Assembly (NCBI RefSeq): GCF_041361465.1
Contig: NZ_JBGKAC010000001.1
Span: 62,001-126,000, forward strand
Length of the DNA: 64,000 nt
Reading direction: 5' to 3'
DNA from: Halobaculum sp. MBLA0143
Lineage (GTDB): Archaea; Halobacteriota; Halobacteria; Halobacteriales; Haloferacaceae
Shown here: positions 1 to 8,019 of the stretch, one piece after another
Layout of the letters: each line of letters opens with the position of its first letter
Position numbering within the stretch: the first letter of the stretch is position 1
The notes under the pieces: model-generated
The model's input: only the letters and a program-made list of their open reading frames with translations
Databases searched by the model: none
Told to the model about the DNA's origin: nothing
Translations under genes and position numbers: made by a program

Positions 1-66
1 CTCATCGAGCGACGGTTGTGCCCCCGGCCTCAAGTAGCCGCCGGACGCCGGCTGGACGACGACGCT

Positions 67-402
67 TCAGAAACGGTTCCGGAGCTCCGCCCGCAGATCC
101 GACAGCTCCTGGCCCTCCATCGCCAGCAACACCAACAGGTGGTAGACCAGATCGGCACTCTCGTGGCGCAGTTCCGCCTCGTCACCGTTCTTCGCGGCCA
201 AGACGAGCTCCGTCGTCTCCTCGCCCAGCTTCTCCAACACGGCGTCTTCCCCCTTCTCGTGGGTGAACAGGGAGGCCGTGTAGGAGTCTTCGGGCAGTGT
301 CTCGCGTCGATCCTCGATGGTGGCGAACAGCTCCGCGAGGGTCTCGTCCGTGGTCGGCTCCCCGTCGGTGGTCGTCCCGCTGCCCGCCGCCTCGTCCGTC
401 AC
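67..402 (-). CDS. hisE: Phosphoribosyl-ATP pyrophosphatase
   Basis: HisE hydrolyses phosphoribosyl-ATP to phosphoribosyl-AMP and pyrophosphate, the second step of histidine synthesis. The 111-residue product has the MazG-like all-helical fold signature: EKLGEETTELVLA followed by HESADLVYHLLVLL, whose acidic residues bind magnesium in the family. Length fits a stand-alone HisE. I chose the GTG start because it overlaps the pdxT stop by four bases (GTGA), which implies translational coupling. The first 25 residues are a low-complexity acidic lead. Function is by family; confidence is high. Confidence 0.93.
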   Translation of the reverse strand: MTDEAAGSGTTTDGEPTTDETLAELFATIEDRRETLPEDSYTASLFTHEKGEDAVLEKLGEETTELVLAAKNGDEAELRHESADLVYHLLVLLAMEGQELSDLRAELRNRF

Positions 403-1028
403 GCCGCCACCTCGTCGTCCGACCCGTCTGCGTCGTCCGTCCCGTCTGCCCCGTCGGGGAAGAACGCTAGGTCGTGGACGCGGTGGTCGCCCGTCAGCTC
501 CGGGTGGAACGCGGTGGCGACGACCGGGCCCTGTCGGACGGCCACGGGGTCGCCGTCCCACCGAGCCACCACCTCGACGTCGTCGCCGACCTCGTCGACG
601 ACGGGTGCGCGGATGAACACCGCCGGGAACGGCTCGTCGAGCCCGTCGACGTCGAGGGGTGCCTCGAACGAGTCCGCCTGGCGACCGAAGGCGTTGCGGT
701 CGACCGTCACGTCCAACACGTCCAGCGTGTCCACGCGCTCGTCGTTCGCGTCCGTCGACGCGACGATCAGTCCCGCACACGTCGCCAGGATAGGCTTGTC
801 GGCGGCGACGTGATCGACGATCTCTCGGTCGATTCCCTCGTCGCCGACGAGTCGAGAGATGGTCGTCGACTCCCCGCCGGGGACGAGCAACACGTCACAC
901 TCGGGGACGACACCGGACTCTCGGATCTCGACGACCTCGGCGTCGAGCCCGTGTGCGGCGGCCGCAGAACGGATCGCCGCCGCGTGCTCCGACACGTCGC
1001 CCTGGACCGCGATGACGCCAGCCTTCAT
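399..1028 (-). CDS. pdxT: Pyridoxal 5'-phosphate synthase glutaminase subunit
   Basis: PdxT releases ammonia from glutamine and passes it to PdxS, which builds pyridoxal phosphate. Visible are the GxV-x-GD start (GVIAVQGDVSEH), the GGEST oxyanion region, the nucleophile Cys in LATCAGL and the His-x-Glu of the triad in AFHPELTGD. The 209-residue length is typical, with a short acidic tail after FFPDG that is halophile-like. It is the first gene of a two-gene unit with hisE (4-base overlap). The partner pdxS is not in the window. Confidence 0.95.
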   Translation of the reverse strand: MKAGVIAVQGDVSEHAAAIRSAAAAHGLDAEVVEIRESGVVPECDVLLVPGGESTTISRLVGDEGIDREIVDHVAADKPILATCAGLIVASTDANDERVDTLDVLDVTVDRNAFGRQADSFEAPLDVDGLDEPFPAVFIRAPVVDEVGDDVEVVARWDGDPVAVRQGPVVATAFHPELTGDHRVHDLAFFPDGADGTDDADGSDDEVAA

Positions 1029-1077
1029 ACCGTCGGCTGGGTGGCGTACGGGCGAAAACCTTCCGTTCGACCCGGGT

Positions 1078-1239
1078 TCACACCGCGAACTGTGCGATCA
1101 ACACGAGAACACCGAACGTGACACCGATCGCAACGACCGTCTTCGGGTCGAGTCTGATGGCGTTGCGGTCCTCGGCGTCGAAGTACCGAACGAGCCCGGC
1201 AGACGACATCAGTCCACCGCTGTTCTGGCCACTGCTCAT
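1078..1239 (-). CDS. Preprotein translocase subunit Sec61 beta (SecG-equivalent)
   Basis: A 53-residue tail-anchored protein of the archaeal Sec61 beta family, the small subunit of the SecYE-beta protein channel. It starts [19 protein letters not shown], a lead highly conserved in haloarchaea, and ends in one membrane helix ([20 protein letters not shown]). The start used is the internal ATG giving MSSGQ; an upstream in-frame ATG would add ten residues that are not typical of the family. It lies divergent from the thioredoxin gene. Confidence 0.93.
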   Translation of the reverse strand: MSSGQNSGGLMSSAGLVRYFDAEDRNAIRLDPKTVVAIGVTFGVLVLIAQFAV

Positions 1240-1334
1240 ACCCGACAACACTCGGGGGGTGTACCTCAAGCTTTCGGAGTCGCTACACGACGTGAGAAAG
1301 CCTTATCGGCGACGGGTGCCACCTCGCTGGTGCA

Positions 1335-1601
1335 ATGACGGTTCGACTCCTCGACTTCTACGCCGACTGGTGTGGCCCCTGTAAGAACCAGGATCCGATC
1401 CTGGAGGAGCTGTCGGGCGACTACCCGGACGTGGACTTCGAGAAGGTGGACGTAGAGGCGGACCAGGAGACGGCAAACGAGTACTCCGTCCGCTCGCTGC
1501 CGACACTGGTCGTGGAGAACGACGACGGTGTCGTCCAACGGTTCGTCGGCGTCACCCAGCGCGACGACCTGGAGGAAGCGCTGGGCGACGCGGGCGCGTA
1601 G
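1335..1601 (+). CDS. Thioredoxin-family protein
   Basis: An 88-residue minimal thioredoxin that reduces or exchanges disulfides in the cytoplasm. The active site WCGPC lies near residues 12-16 and the cis-proline motif SLPTLVV near 55. No signal peptide or membrane helix. The start follows a TATA-like CCTTATC about 30 bases upstream, consistent with a leaderless message. It is shorter than bacterial TrxA (about 105), as are several archaeal thioredoxins. The specific client proteins are unknown. Confidence 0.9.
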   Translation: MTVRLLDFYADWCGPCKNQDPILEELSGDYPDVDFEKVDVEADQETANEYSVRSLPTLVVENDDGVVQRFVGVTQRDDLEEALGDAGA

Positions 1602-1659
1602 CCACAGTCGTCGCCCCGTTCTCGCAAGCGTTAACAGCCGGTAGCTCACTTCTTCCCGT

Positions 1660-1809
1660 ATGGCAAAGTTCGAGGCCGCAGAAGAACGGACGCTAGACCG
1701 GATGATCTGTATGCGGTGTAACGCCCGGAACTCCCCGCGGGCCACCCGCTGCCGGAAGTGTGGCTACGACAACCTCCGCCCGAAGGCGAAGGAGACCCGA
1801 GCGGCGTAG
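1660..1809 (+). CDS. rpl40e: 50S ribosomal protein L40e
   Basis: A 49-residue basic zinc-ribbon ribosomal protein. Cys17, Cys20, Cys31 and Cys34 form the two CxxC knuckles (CMRC and CRKC). The sequence [17 protein letters not shown] is the conserved start of the archaeal family. It is basic, unlike the acidic proteome around it, as expected for an rRNA-binding protein. It stands alone between the thioredoxin gene and a convergent metallo-hydrolase. Confidence 0.95.
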   Translation: MAKFEAAEERTLDRMICMRCNARNSPRATRCRKCGYDNLRPKAKETRAA

Positions 1810-1858
1810 TCCCGCACTCCTCTCCGGCCAATCGACCCCGTGTCCAGCCACGCGGCCG

Positions 1859-2485
1859 TCACTCGTCGGGGTACTTCGGTTCGCGCCGTTCTGCCCGACG
1901 CAGGGCTCGTTCGACGACGTCGCGGAGGCTGTCGTCCGACTCCTCGGCGTCGAACACGCTCCCGTGACCGGCGCACAGCCGGGTCGCGGACGCGGGCAGT
2001 CGATCCAGGAGCGCCCGGACGCTCTCGATCAACGTCTCTCTGGACTGGCCGGTCATGTCCGTCCGGCCGAAGGAGCCGTCGTCGAAGGCACCGTCGTCGT
2101 ACACCACTAGGTCACCGGAGAAGACGGTGGTCTCGCCGACCAGCGAGACGTGGTCGTCGGCGTGGCCCGGCGTCCCCACGACCTCGTAGTCCGCGTCGCC
2201 GACGGTCACCTCGTCCCCGTCGGCCAACGGGACCGCCCGACGCGGGTGGTCGCCGGCAGCGTACAGGTCCGCGTCGAAGGCGTCCAACACGGCGTCCAAC
2301 TCGGCGACGTGGTCGCCGTGTTGGTGGGTGAGGACCACCCGATCGACGTCGTCCGTGTAACGGGCGATCTCGTTCTCGACGCCGGGCATCGCCCCCGCGT
2401 CGATCAGCGTCGGGACGCGCCCGGTGACGAGGTAGGCGTTACAGGTGAACTCCGTCGCGCCGGCGGTGACGGTGTGGACATCCAT
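1859..2485 (-). CDS. MBL-fold metallo-hydrolase
   Basis: A 208-residue metallo-beta-lactamase fold enzyme. The metal-binding motifs appear in order: THQHGDHV, GTPGHADDHVSL, FSGDLVV and a late AGHGS. This matches the glyoxalase II-like/beta-lactamase-like hydrolase subgroup, but the substrate cannot be told from sequence. The start is the ATG giving MDVHTVTAG, because the 13 residues before it are basic and non-conserved in character. No membrane segments. It is convergent with rpl40e and divergent from the transducer gene. Confidence 0.85.
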   Translation of the reverse strand: MDVHTVTAGATEFTCNAYLVTGRVPTLIDAGAMPGVENEIARYTDDVDRVVLTHQHGDHVAELDAVLDAFDADLYAAGDHPRRAVPLADGDEVTVGDADYEVVGTPGHADDHVSLVGETTVFSGDLVVYDDGAFDDGSFGRTDMTGQSRETLIESVRALLDRLPASATRLCAGHGSVFDAEESDDSLRDVVERALRRAERREPKYPDE

Positions 2486-2595
2486 GCCCCGTCTTCGCCC
2501 GCCCGACCGAAAAGCTTCGGGCACGCCCGCCGTCTACGCTCCGCTCTCTCGGCACCCCGCCTGCGCGCGCGACTCCACACACCGCCCGACTCTCC

Positions 2596-2646
2596 GTATC
2601 GGCAATCGTCGGCACACGGCCCGGCTCCCTGTATCGGCAATCGTCG
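2596..2646. repeat. Pair of 16-base direct repeats upstream of the transducer gene
   Basis: The sequence GTATCGGCAATCGTCG occurs exactly at 2596-2611 and 2631-2646, a 35-base period. It lies in the 291-base gap between the metallo-hydrolase and the transducer, upstream of a TATA-like TAATTTATG at about 2715. It may be a regulator-binding pair or a local duplication. Nothing else was seen in this gap. Confidence 0.6.
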
Positions 2647-2776
2647 CCCCTTCGGCGGATGGTCTCGTAGCCGGGGCGACGGAAGGATCCGGCGCGGTGC
2701 CGTCGGCCCCCGGGTAATTTATGCTGAATGATAGAGAGAGACAACATTCAAGACGACCGACGGTGTCGACCGGTGT

Positions 2777-4567
2777 ATGCGGCTGTTCAGCCGGGTACGC
2801 GACTGGTTCACCGACTCCGACCGCGAGGACGGGCCACCGCCCCACGAGCCCGTCGGGAGCGGCCCAGCCGCTGCACCCGCCGACACGGAACGGGACGACG
2901 GCGCGGGTAGGCTCGCGGCCGACGGCGGCTCGTCCCCCTCCACGGACGACACGCCCGCCGTCACGGTCGAGAGCGGGGACACGACCGCCCACGACGACAC
3001 GGCGTCGACGACGGACGACCCGCCGGCCACCGACGACGAGGAGACGGCGTCGACCGACGAGAGAGACGAGAGGAGTGAGAGAGACGAGGAGGCGGAAGAC
3101 GAACTGAACGTCGACGACGACCTCCTGCTCGACAGCATCGGCTCCCCGGTGTTCATGCTCGACACGGACGGGGAGGTCGTCGCCTGGAACACGACGGTCG
3201 CCGACATGACCGGCGTCACCGACGAGACGGCGCTGGGTCGAGACGGCGTGGACGACCTGTTCTACGCCGACGGTCGCTCCGACCAGACGCTCGCACAGCA
3301 GGTGTTGGAGGCGCCGGAGTCGGCCGACGAGACGTTCGACGTGCAGCTGCGCGACCCGGAGCTGCTCGTGTACGCCACCGACGAGCGGGTGGTCGACCCG
3401 TCGGGGGAGACCCACCACTGCGAGGTGACCGCTCGGCCGTTGTTCGAGGACGGGGAGTTCGTCGCCGTCGTCCAGACGGTGATCGACAACACCACCGAGG
3501 TCCGTCGGCGCGAGTCCGTCGAGAGACTCGTCGACGAGGTTCAGGCCACGCTCCGGGAGCTGATGTCGGGCAACCTCGACGCCCGGGCCAGCTTCGTGGA
3601 CGAACACGACTGTCTGGACGACGAGCTGATCGGTGTGGTCGACGAGCTCAACCAGACGGCCGAGACGTTCCAGGAGACGGCGACGGCCGTCGACAGCCAG
3701 GCCACGCGGCTCAAGCAGGCGGTCGACCGCGCGAACGAGGCCGCCCAGCGGATCGCCCAGAACGTCGGCGACCAGAACGAACTGCTGGAGGAGGGGGTCT
3801 CGGAGATGCAGACGTTCTCCGCGTCGATGGAGGAGGTCGCCGCCACGGCCGAACAGGTGGACCAGGCGGCAGAGCAGGCCCGAGAGGCCGCCCGTGACGG
3901 GCTGGAGACCTCCGAGAGCGCCCGCGAGGCGACCGACGAGGTGACGGAGATCGGCCAGGAGCTGGTGGACTCCGTCACGCAGTTGGGCGAGCGGATGGAC
4001 GAGATCGAGGAGGTCGTCGAGGTGATCTCCGACGTGGCCGACCAGACGAACCTGCTGGCGTTGAACGCCAACATCGAGGCCGCCCGGGCGGGCGAGGAGG
4101 GCGACGGGTTCGCCGTCGTCGCCGAGGAGGTCAAGAGCCTGGCAGACGAGACCCGGAGCCACACGGAAGACATCACGGAGAACATCGAACAGCTCCAGGC
4201 GGAGACGGCCGACACCGTCACCGCCGCAGAGCAGTCTCACGACCAGATCACCCACGCCGCGGCCCAGATCGAGGACGTGCTCGCGGCCTTCGAGGAGATC
4301 GCCGACGCCATCGACGAGGCCGCCGACGGCATCGCGGAGGTGTCGCGCGCCACGGACGACCAGGCGGCGACGGTGGAGGAGCTCACGTCGACCATCGAGG
4401 ACGTGCGCGAGCGCTCCGACCAGACGGAAGACGCCGCCTTAGAGATCGTGGAGGCGACGGAACAACAGGACGACGCGATCGACGACCTCTCCGACCGGGT
4501 TGCGGACCTGCGCGGTGACGCCGTCACCGACGGCGGCCACCGTGGCGCGACCGACCCGGCGGAGTGA
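2777..4567 (+). CDS. Soluble PAS-containing methyl-accepting transducer (Htr family)
   Basis: A 596-residue chemotaxis/phototaxis-type transducer that signals to CheA/CheW. Residues 1-110 are a very acidic, Ser/Thr-rich, apparently disordered lead. Residues about 115-240 form a PAS sensor domain (LLDSIGSPVFMLDTDGEVVAW onward), and 245-300 look like a HAMP-type linker. The rest is a long coiled-coil MCP domain with the hairpin tip at roughly 412-466 (ISDVADQTNLLALNANIEAA, then EGDGFAVVAEEVKSLA). I see no transmembrane helix, so it is predicted cytoplasmic, sensing an internal ligand or redox state. It stands alone; no che genes are nearby. Confidence 0.9.
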   Translation: MRLFSRVRDWFTDSDREDGPPPHEPVGSGPAAAPADTERDDGAGRLAADGGSSPSTDDTPAVTVESGDTTAHDDTASTTDDPPATDDEETASTDERDERSERDEEAEDELNVDDDLLLDSIGSPVFMLDTDGEVVAWNTTVADMTGVTDETALGRDGVDDLFYADGRSDQTLAQQVLEAPESADETFDVQLRDPELLVYATDERVVDPSGETHHCEVTARPLFEDGEFVAVVQTVIDNTTEVRRRESVERLVDEVQATLRELMSGNLDARASFVDEHDCLDDELIGVVDELNQTAETFQETATAVDSQATRLKQAVDRANEAAQRIAQNVGDQNELLEEGVSEMQTFSASMEEVAATAEQVDQAAEQAREAARDGLETSESAREATDEVTEIGQELVDSVTQLGERMDEIEEVVEVISDVADQTNLLALNANIEAARAGEEGDGFAVVAEEVKSLADETRSHTEDITENIEQLQAETADTVTAAEQSHDQITHAAAQIEDVLAAFEEIADAIDEAADGIAEVSRATDDQAATVEELTSTIEDVRERSDQTEDAALEIVEATEQQDDAIDDLSDRVADLRGDAVTDGGHRGATDPAE

Positions 4568-4605
4568 GCGGTACTGTTTACTCCGACGCGCCGCCACGCG
4601 GCAGT

Positions 4606-4854
4606 ATGCGACTGTGGCTCGTCGAACGCTCCTTCGACACGAGAAACAGCGTCACGCTCACGTACGCGACCACGGACGGTGGGCAGCGCTACCGAATCCA
4701 GGCGACCGTCGACAGACTGTCACGCGACCCCGCGACCGCGGCCGTCGCCCGCGACGAGGAGGCCGTGACGACCACGCCCGAGTCCGACCGGTCGCAGTAC
4801 GCCGCCGAGGCGACCCGGATGGCCGAGCGTCACGACCCGGACGACACGGTCTAA
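4606..4854 (+). CDS. Small conserved haloarchaeal protein
   Basis: An 82-residue protein of unknown function, starting MRLWLVERSFDTRNSVTLTYAT and ending in an acidic tail. I recognise the style as a haloarchaea-restricted family but can assign no role. The ATG at 4606 is chosen over an in-frame GTG at 4564 because MRLWLVER looks like the natural family start. Its stop overlaps the stop of the next, convergent gene by four bases. Confidence 0.7.
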   Translation: MRLWLVERSFDTRNSVTLTYATTDGGQRYRIQATVDRLSRDPATAAVARDEEAVTTTPESDRSQYAAEATRMAERHDPDDTV

Positions 4855-5003
4855 CACCAGTCACGGAGCGTCGGCGCCTCCCCCTCGCCGACGGCGAGCC
4901 AGGCGTCGTCACGCGCGATGTCGGCGATGACGAACTCGGCGCTCGCCTCGTCTAACGCCGCGACGACCTCCCCGTCGCTCACCTCCGTGGCAGGCTGTGA
5001 CAT
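4851..5003 (-). CDS. Small conserved haloarchaeal protein, 50 residues
   Basis: This short reading frame encodes MSQPATEVSDGEVVAALDEA and ends in APTLRDWC. It is acidic with halophilic composition, and a TATA-like GTTTAAG (reverse strand) lies about 25-30 bases before the ATG, which suits a leaderless gene. The middle (EFVIADIARDDAWLAV) looks like a small alpha/beta fold. No function can be assigned. It converges on the 82-residue gene with overlapping stops. Confidence 0.7.
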   Translation of the reverse strand: MSQPATEVSDGEVVAALDEASAEFVIADIARDDAWLAVGEGEAPTLRDWC

Positions 5004-5055
5004 GGTTGTGACTGCGACTCACAGCAACTTAAACACGTCGGAACGTCGCCGGCGT

Positions 5056-5475
5056 TCACGGCGATTGGACGGTGTACAGGGTCTCTCCGCCCGCGAGCGG
5101 GGTCCGGTCGACCGGGACGGTCGGGGGGTCGCCGCCGAGCGTGGTGAACTGGCAGTCGGCGTCGACGGCGTCCGCGACGGTCGCCAGCGGACGGTGTAGC
5201 TCCGGGGGACACGACAGCGCGTAGACGGCCGCGACGCGGTACGGTGCCCCCGGCCCTTCGCCACGGCGGGCGCGGCCGGCGGCCGCGACCACGTCGTCGC
5301 GGTAGAACGACACCTCGTCGGGAACGGACCGCGGGACTACGTCGGTAGCGGCGACGCTCACGCCGCGCTCGGCCAGCAGTCGCGCGACGCCGGGTCGGCG
5401 GCCGACCCCCACCTCACAGACGGAGTCGTAGTCGGACAGAGAGTCTGCGACGCGGCGACGACGGTCACTGCACAC
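5056..5475 (-). CDS. UPF0146 family protein
   Basis: A 139-residue member of UPF0146, an archaeal family resembling a truncated Rossmann methyltransferase. The glycine-rich start of the nucleotide-binding fold is visible (CEVGVGRRPGVARLLAERG), followed by an acidic strand end (VAATDVVPR) and the conserved YALSCPPELHRPL segment. The short length means a full methyltransferase catalytic domain is absent, so activity is uncertain. It is divergent from the archaemetzincin gene with a short shared promoter region. Confidence 0.85.
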   Translation of the reverse strand: MCSDRRRRVADSLSDYDSVCEVGVGRRPGVARLLAERGVSVAATDVVPRSVPDEVSFYRDDVVAAAGRARRGEGPGAPYRVAAVYALSCPPELHRPLATVADAVDADCQFTTLGGDPPTVPVDRTPLAGGETLYTVQSP

Positions 5476-5484
5476 GGGCGAGAA

Positions 5485-5491
5485 ACTTATG
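5485..5491 (+). promoter_or_regulatory. TATA element for the archaemetzincin gene
   Basis: AACTTATG lies 25-31 bases before the ATG at 5516. That spacing puts the transcription start at or next to the start codon, so a leaderless message is inferred. Confidence 0.5.
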
Positions 5492-5515
5492 AGCCACCCT
5501 CACAAAAGTAGCTCT

Positions 5516-6037
5516 ATGCTCGTCGACATCGTGCCCGTCGGGGAGGTCCCCCCGCAGGTCAAGCGGGAGGCGTCGTCTGCCCTCCGCAACATCTACGACT
5601 ACGAGGTGACCGTACACGACGAGCAGCGTGTGCCCGAGGGTGCGTACGACCGGAGCCGCGATCAGTACCGCGCCGAGCAGTTCATCGAACTCGTCTCCCG
5701 GGTCGGTGGCGGCGAGAAGAACATCGGGGTGACTGCACAGGACCTCTACTACCGCCGCCGCAACTACGTGTTCGGGCTGGCGTACCTCAACGGCGACGGC
5801 TCCGTCATCTCCACCCACCGTCTCCAGACTCCGTCCGACGGCGGTATTTCCACCAAGCCCGCCAGCGAGGTGTTCACGGACCGCGTCCGCAAGGAGATCG
5901 TCCACGAGATCGGCCACACTCTCGGGCTGGAGCACTGCGACGACAACCGCTGTGTGATGAGCTTCTCCCCGACCGTGCGCGAGGTCGACCGGAAAGAAGA
6001 GACGTTCTGCGGGACGTGTTCGCGGGAAGTGCGGTGA
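5516..6037 (+). CDS. amzA: Archaemetzincin metalloprotease
   Basis: A 173-residue zinc aminopeptidase-type metzincin. It carries the complete archaemetzincin signature: HEIGHTLGLEH with the three zinc-binding histidines and catalytic Glu, then CDDNRC and a Met turn (VMSF), and a later CGTC. The four cysteines bind a second, structural zinc in solved family members. No signal peptide, so it is cytoplasmic. The start is the ATG giving MLVDIVPVG, placed by the TATA element; an upstream ATG would add nine atypical residues. Biological substrates of the family are poorly known. Confidence 0.95.
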   Translation: MLVDIVPVGEVPPQVKREASSALRNIYDYEVTVHDEQRVPEGAYDRSRDQYRAEQFIELVSRVGGGEKNIGVTAQDLYYRRRNYVFGLAYLNGDGSVISTHRLQTPSDGGISTKPASEVFTDRVRKEIVHEIGHTLGLEHCDDNRCVMSFSPTVREVDRKEETFCGTCSREVR

Positions 6038-6101
6038 GCGGAGGCGGACCACCTGCCGCCTCGTCTCCCGTGCGACTGATCTCCAGGAAGCAACAGGACT
6101 C

Positions 6102-6107
6102 TTTATG
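6102..6107 (+). promoter_or_regulatory. TATA element for the gene at 6132
   Basis: TTTATG lies 25-30 bases before the ATG at 6132. This spacing supports ATG 6132 as the start and a leaderless message. Confidence 0.5.
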
Positions 6108-6131
6108 CTTGAAAGTTGAATATTGAAACGA

Positions 6132-6503
6132 ATGACAGACGAGTACCACATCCTGTGGGCACCCGAGCAGCGTGTCTCGGAGAGCCATGCCGAGTCCGTT
6201 CTGGAGTCGATCGACCGCCAGATCGAGGCCCAGACGAACGAGACGGTGTCCGTCGAACGTGTCGAGAGCTTCGACATCGGCGTTGGCGCTGTCGTCGGAC
6301 CGTTCCTGATCGGCGTCGGGGCGAGCCTCGCCGCCGAGGCGATCCTGACGGCGCTCAGGTCGTACCCCGACACGGAAGACACCGAAGTGTACATTCACGG
6401 TGAAATTGAGGGCGACACGGACGAGTCGATAGCCTTCGAAGTCGACGGCGCAGACGAGGTCGAGATCGAAGTAGACCTTGCCGTGGCCGACGAGGAAGAG
6501 TGA
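6132..6503 (+). CDS. Unknown protein with one hydrophobic segment and acidic C-terminus
   Basis: A 123-residue protein with no recognised family. Residues 1-50 are mixed alpha/beta in character. Residues about 51-75 (DIGVGAVVGPFLIGVGASLA) form one Gly/Ala-rich hydrophobic segment that could span the membrane. The rest is a beta-rich, strongly acidic tail. The layout (short alpha/beta part, single hydrophobic helix, short beta tail) loosely recalls small effector-associated components of bacterial conflict systems, but I see no diagnostic motif. It stands directly before, and convergent with, the protease/regulator pair. Confidence 0.6.
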   Translation: MTDEYHILWAPEQRVSESHAESVLESIDRQIEAQTNETVSVERVESFDIGVGAVVGPFLIGVGASLAAEAILTALRSYPDTEDTEVYIHGEIEGDTDESIAFEVDGADEVEIEVDLAVADEEE

Positions 6504-6509
6504 CTCTCG

Positions 6510-7280
6510 TCACACCTCGACAATCGTTCTGAGACGAGGGCTCAGGTTCTCGTGTCCTAACAGTTTGTCTACTCGACTGACTGCTTCGGGGGCGATCCGG
6601 AGCGCTGCCTCGGGCTCGATACACATCGACTCGAACACGCAGGCGAACTGCTCTGACTCTCTCCGTTCGTTCCGCAGCCCCTCAACGTCGGCCTCTGGCG
6701 GATCGTACGGCCCTTCGAGACGCTCGGCGAGCCGGCGAGCACCGCGTGACTGCGGTGGCTCGTGAAACACATCGACACCCTGTTGTGTCCGATCCTCCGG
6801 TTGGAGACTATCGTACACTGCGTGTCCGACCTCGTGTGCGAGAACTGGCCCGCGGCGACAGGCGAGAAACGGCGCCTCGGTGTCTGCCAGTTTGACCCGA
6901 TCAACCCCAGGGAGGTACCACCCGAACACCTGCTCGGGGAGGTCGGCAGCCCTGTCGACCGACGAGACGAGACCGACCGACGCCACGATTTCCACCGCCC
7001 GCTCGGCACGTTCCGCAAGCTCATCGTGTGGAATGGTGTCCACGTGCGGGAAGTCCAGGTCGCCTGCTCTCTCCCGCCACTCGTCGATATCGCGCGTCAG
7101 CGGTTCGTTGGACTGCTCGTCTCTTTGTCGACTCTCCCGGTCACGGCTCTGGTGGTATCTGGTCGCCTCCTTCCGGACCTCCTCCCCGCCCCGAAGGAGG
7201 AACGGTGAGTCTTCGGGGCCGAACCGCTCGGACCCGTCTCCGAGTTGCTCGATCTGTCCGTCCAACTCGAAACGACGCAT
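6510..7280 (-). CDS. Putative HExxH zinc metallopeptidase
   Basis: A 256-residue protein with a zinc-protease signature. HEVGH at residues 149-153 sits in the hydrophobic context PVLAHEVGHAVYDSL, and ESEQFACVFESM near 208-219 supplies a plausible third ligand (Glu), the arrangement seen in gluzincin and ImmA-like peptidases. The first 75 residues are charged and probably disordered or coiled. No signal peptide, so an intracellular target is expected. It is the second gene of a pair, starting only five bases after the stop of the HTH gene. An ImmA-type protease acting on the adjacent regulator is an inference. Confidence 0.7.
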   Translation of the reverse strand: MRRFELDGQIEQLGDGSERFGPEDSPFLLRGGEEVRKEATRYHQSRDRESRQRDEQSNEPLTRDIDEWRERAGDLDFPHVDTIPHDELAERAERAVEIVASVGLVSSVDRAADLPEQVFGWYLPGVDRVKLADTEAPFLACRRGPVLAHEVGHAVYDSLQPEDRTQQGVDVFHEPPQSRGARRLAERLEGPYDPPEADVEGLRNERRESEQFACVFESMCIEPEAALRIAPEAVSRVDKLLGHENLSPRLRTIVEV

Positions 7281-7285
7281 CTCGA

Positions 7286-7786
7286 TTACGGCTTGATTCG
7301 CCGTCGTGTCTCCACGAACTGTTCGGCGTCCTCGACACTGTCTCGTGCGGCGTACAGGTGACTGTCGACAGTGGACGGCTCGACTCCCAACACGGTCGCC
7401 GTCTCGCCGCGACTGAACTCGTGTACGTCGCGGAGCGCGTAGACGTGTGCCTGCTTCACGCCCAACACGTCTGTCTGTGACAGCTCCCAGGCGTCTCGCA
7501 GCGCCGTTCCGAGCGGCGAGAGTTCGTGTTCGAGCGATAACTGGTCGAAGGCGCGTGCGTTGTGAGCAATCACATGACTGTCACAGTCGACTGCCGTCTC
7601 CGGGACCACCATCGCACGCTGTTCGTCGTACGAACCGATCACGACATCTCTGGACGCGGTGGTGTAGTAGGCCGGCCGTCCGGTGAGTTGGCTGTCGCTG
7701 TCGGTGATTCGTCCGATCAGGAACGCCTCCTGATCGTCGTGGTACAGTCTGTATCCGTCGAAGGCCGTCTGATCTGTTAGAGACAT
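7286..7786 (-). CDS. Protein with C-terminal sigma-70 region 4-like helix-turn-helix
   Basis: A 166-residue protein. Residues about 106-155 (GVKQAHVYALRDVHEFSRGE, then TATVLGVEPSTVDSHLYAAR) match the pattern of sigma-70 region 4/LuxR-like HTH domains often used in haloarchaeal regulators. Residues 1-80 are a beta-rich domain of unknown type (YRLYHDDQEAFLIGRI...) that may sense a ligand or partner. It is the first gene of the pair with the HExxH protein. TATA-like sequences lie about 35-60 bases upstream. Role as a transcription regulator is inferred. Confidence 0.65.
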   Translation of the reverse strand: MSLTDQTAFDGYRLYHDDQEAFLIGRITDSDSQLTGRPAYYTTASRDVVIGSYDEQRAMVVPETAVDCDSHVIAHNARAFDQLSLEHELSPLGTALRDAWELSQTDVLGVKQAHVYALRDVHEFSRGETATVLGVEPSTVDSHLYAARDSVEDAEQFVETRRRIKP

Positions 7787-8019
7787 GGTTGTGTGCTCGT
7801 CCTTGTGGGTCTCCCGTGTTTGCTACTAAATGGTGGCAATTACTTAGACCTTGTGCCCACTACGGCCACGCCCGGGCTGTAGAGGTGTCCGGGATCGAGT
7901 CGACGACAGACGATCGACAACGAGCGGTGTGTACGCCGCTGCCGGAGCCCCGTCACAGAAAGGGTCTCACCCCGACAGATCCTGACCCGACCGCGTGACC
8001 TCGGAGGGGCCGCCGCCGA

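Noticed and set aside
1-66. Start of another gene at the left edge
   Set aside because: No frame continues convincingly; the 66 bases before hisE look intergenic or hold too little to judge.
2534-4255. Long open frame antisense to the transducer gene
   Set aside because: Its Leu/Arg/Val-rich composition is the mirror of an acidic GC-rich gene; the sense strand encodes a clear MCP domain.
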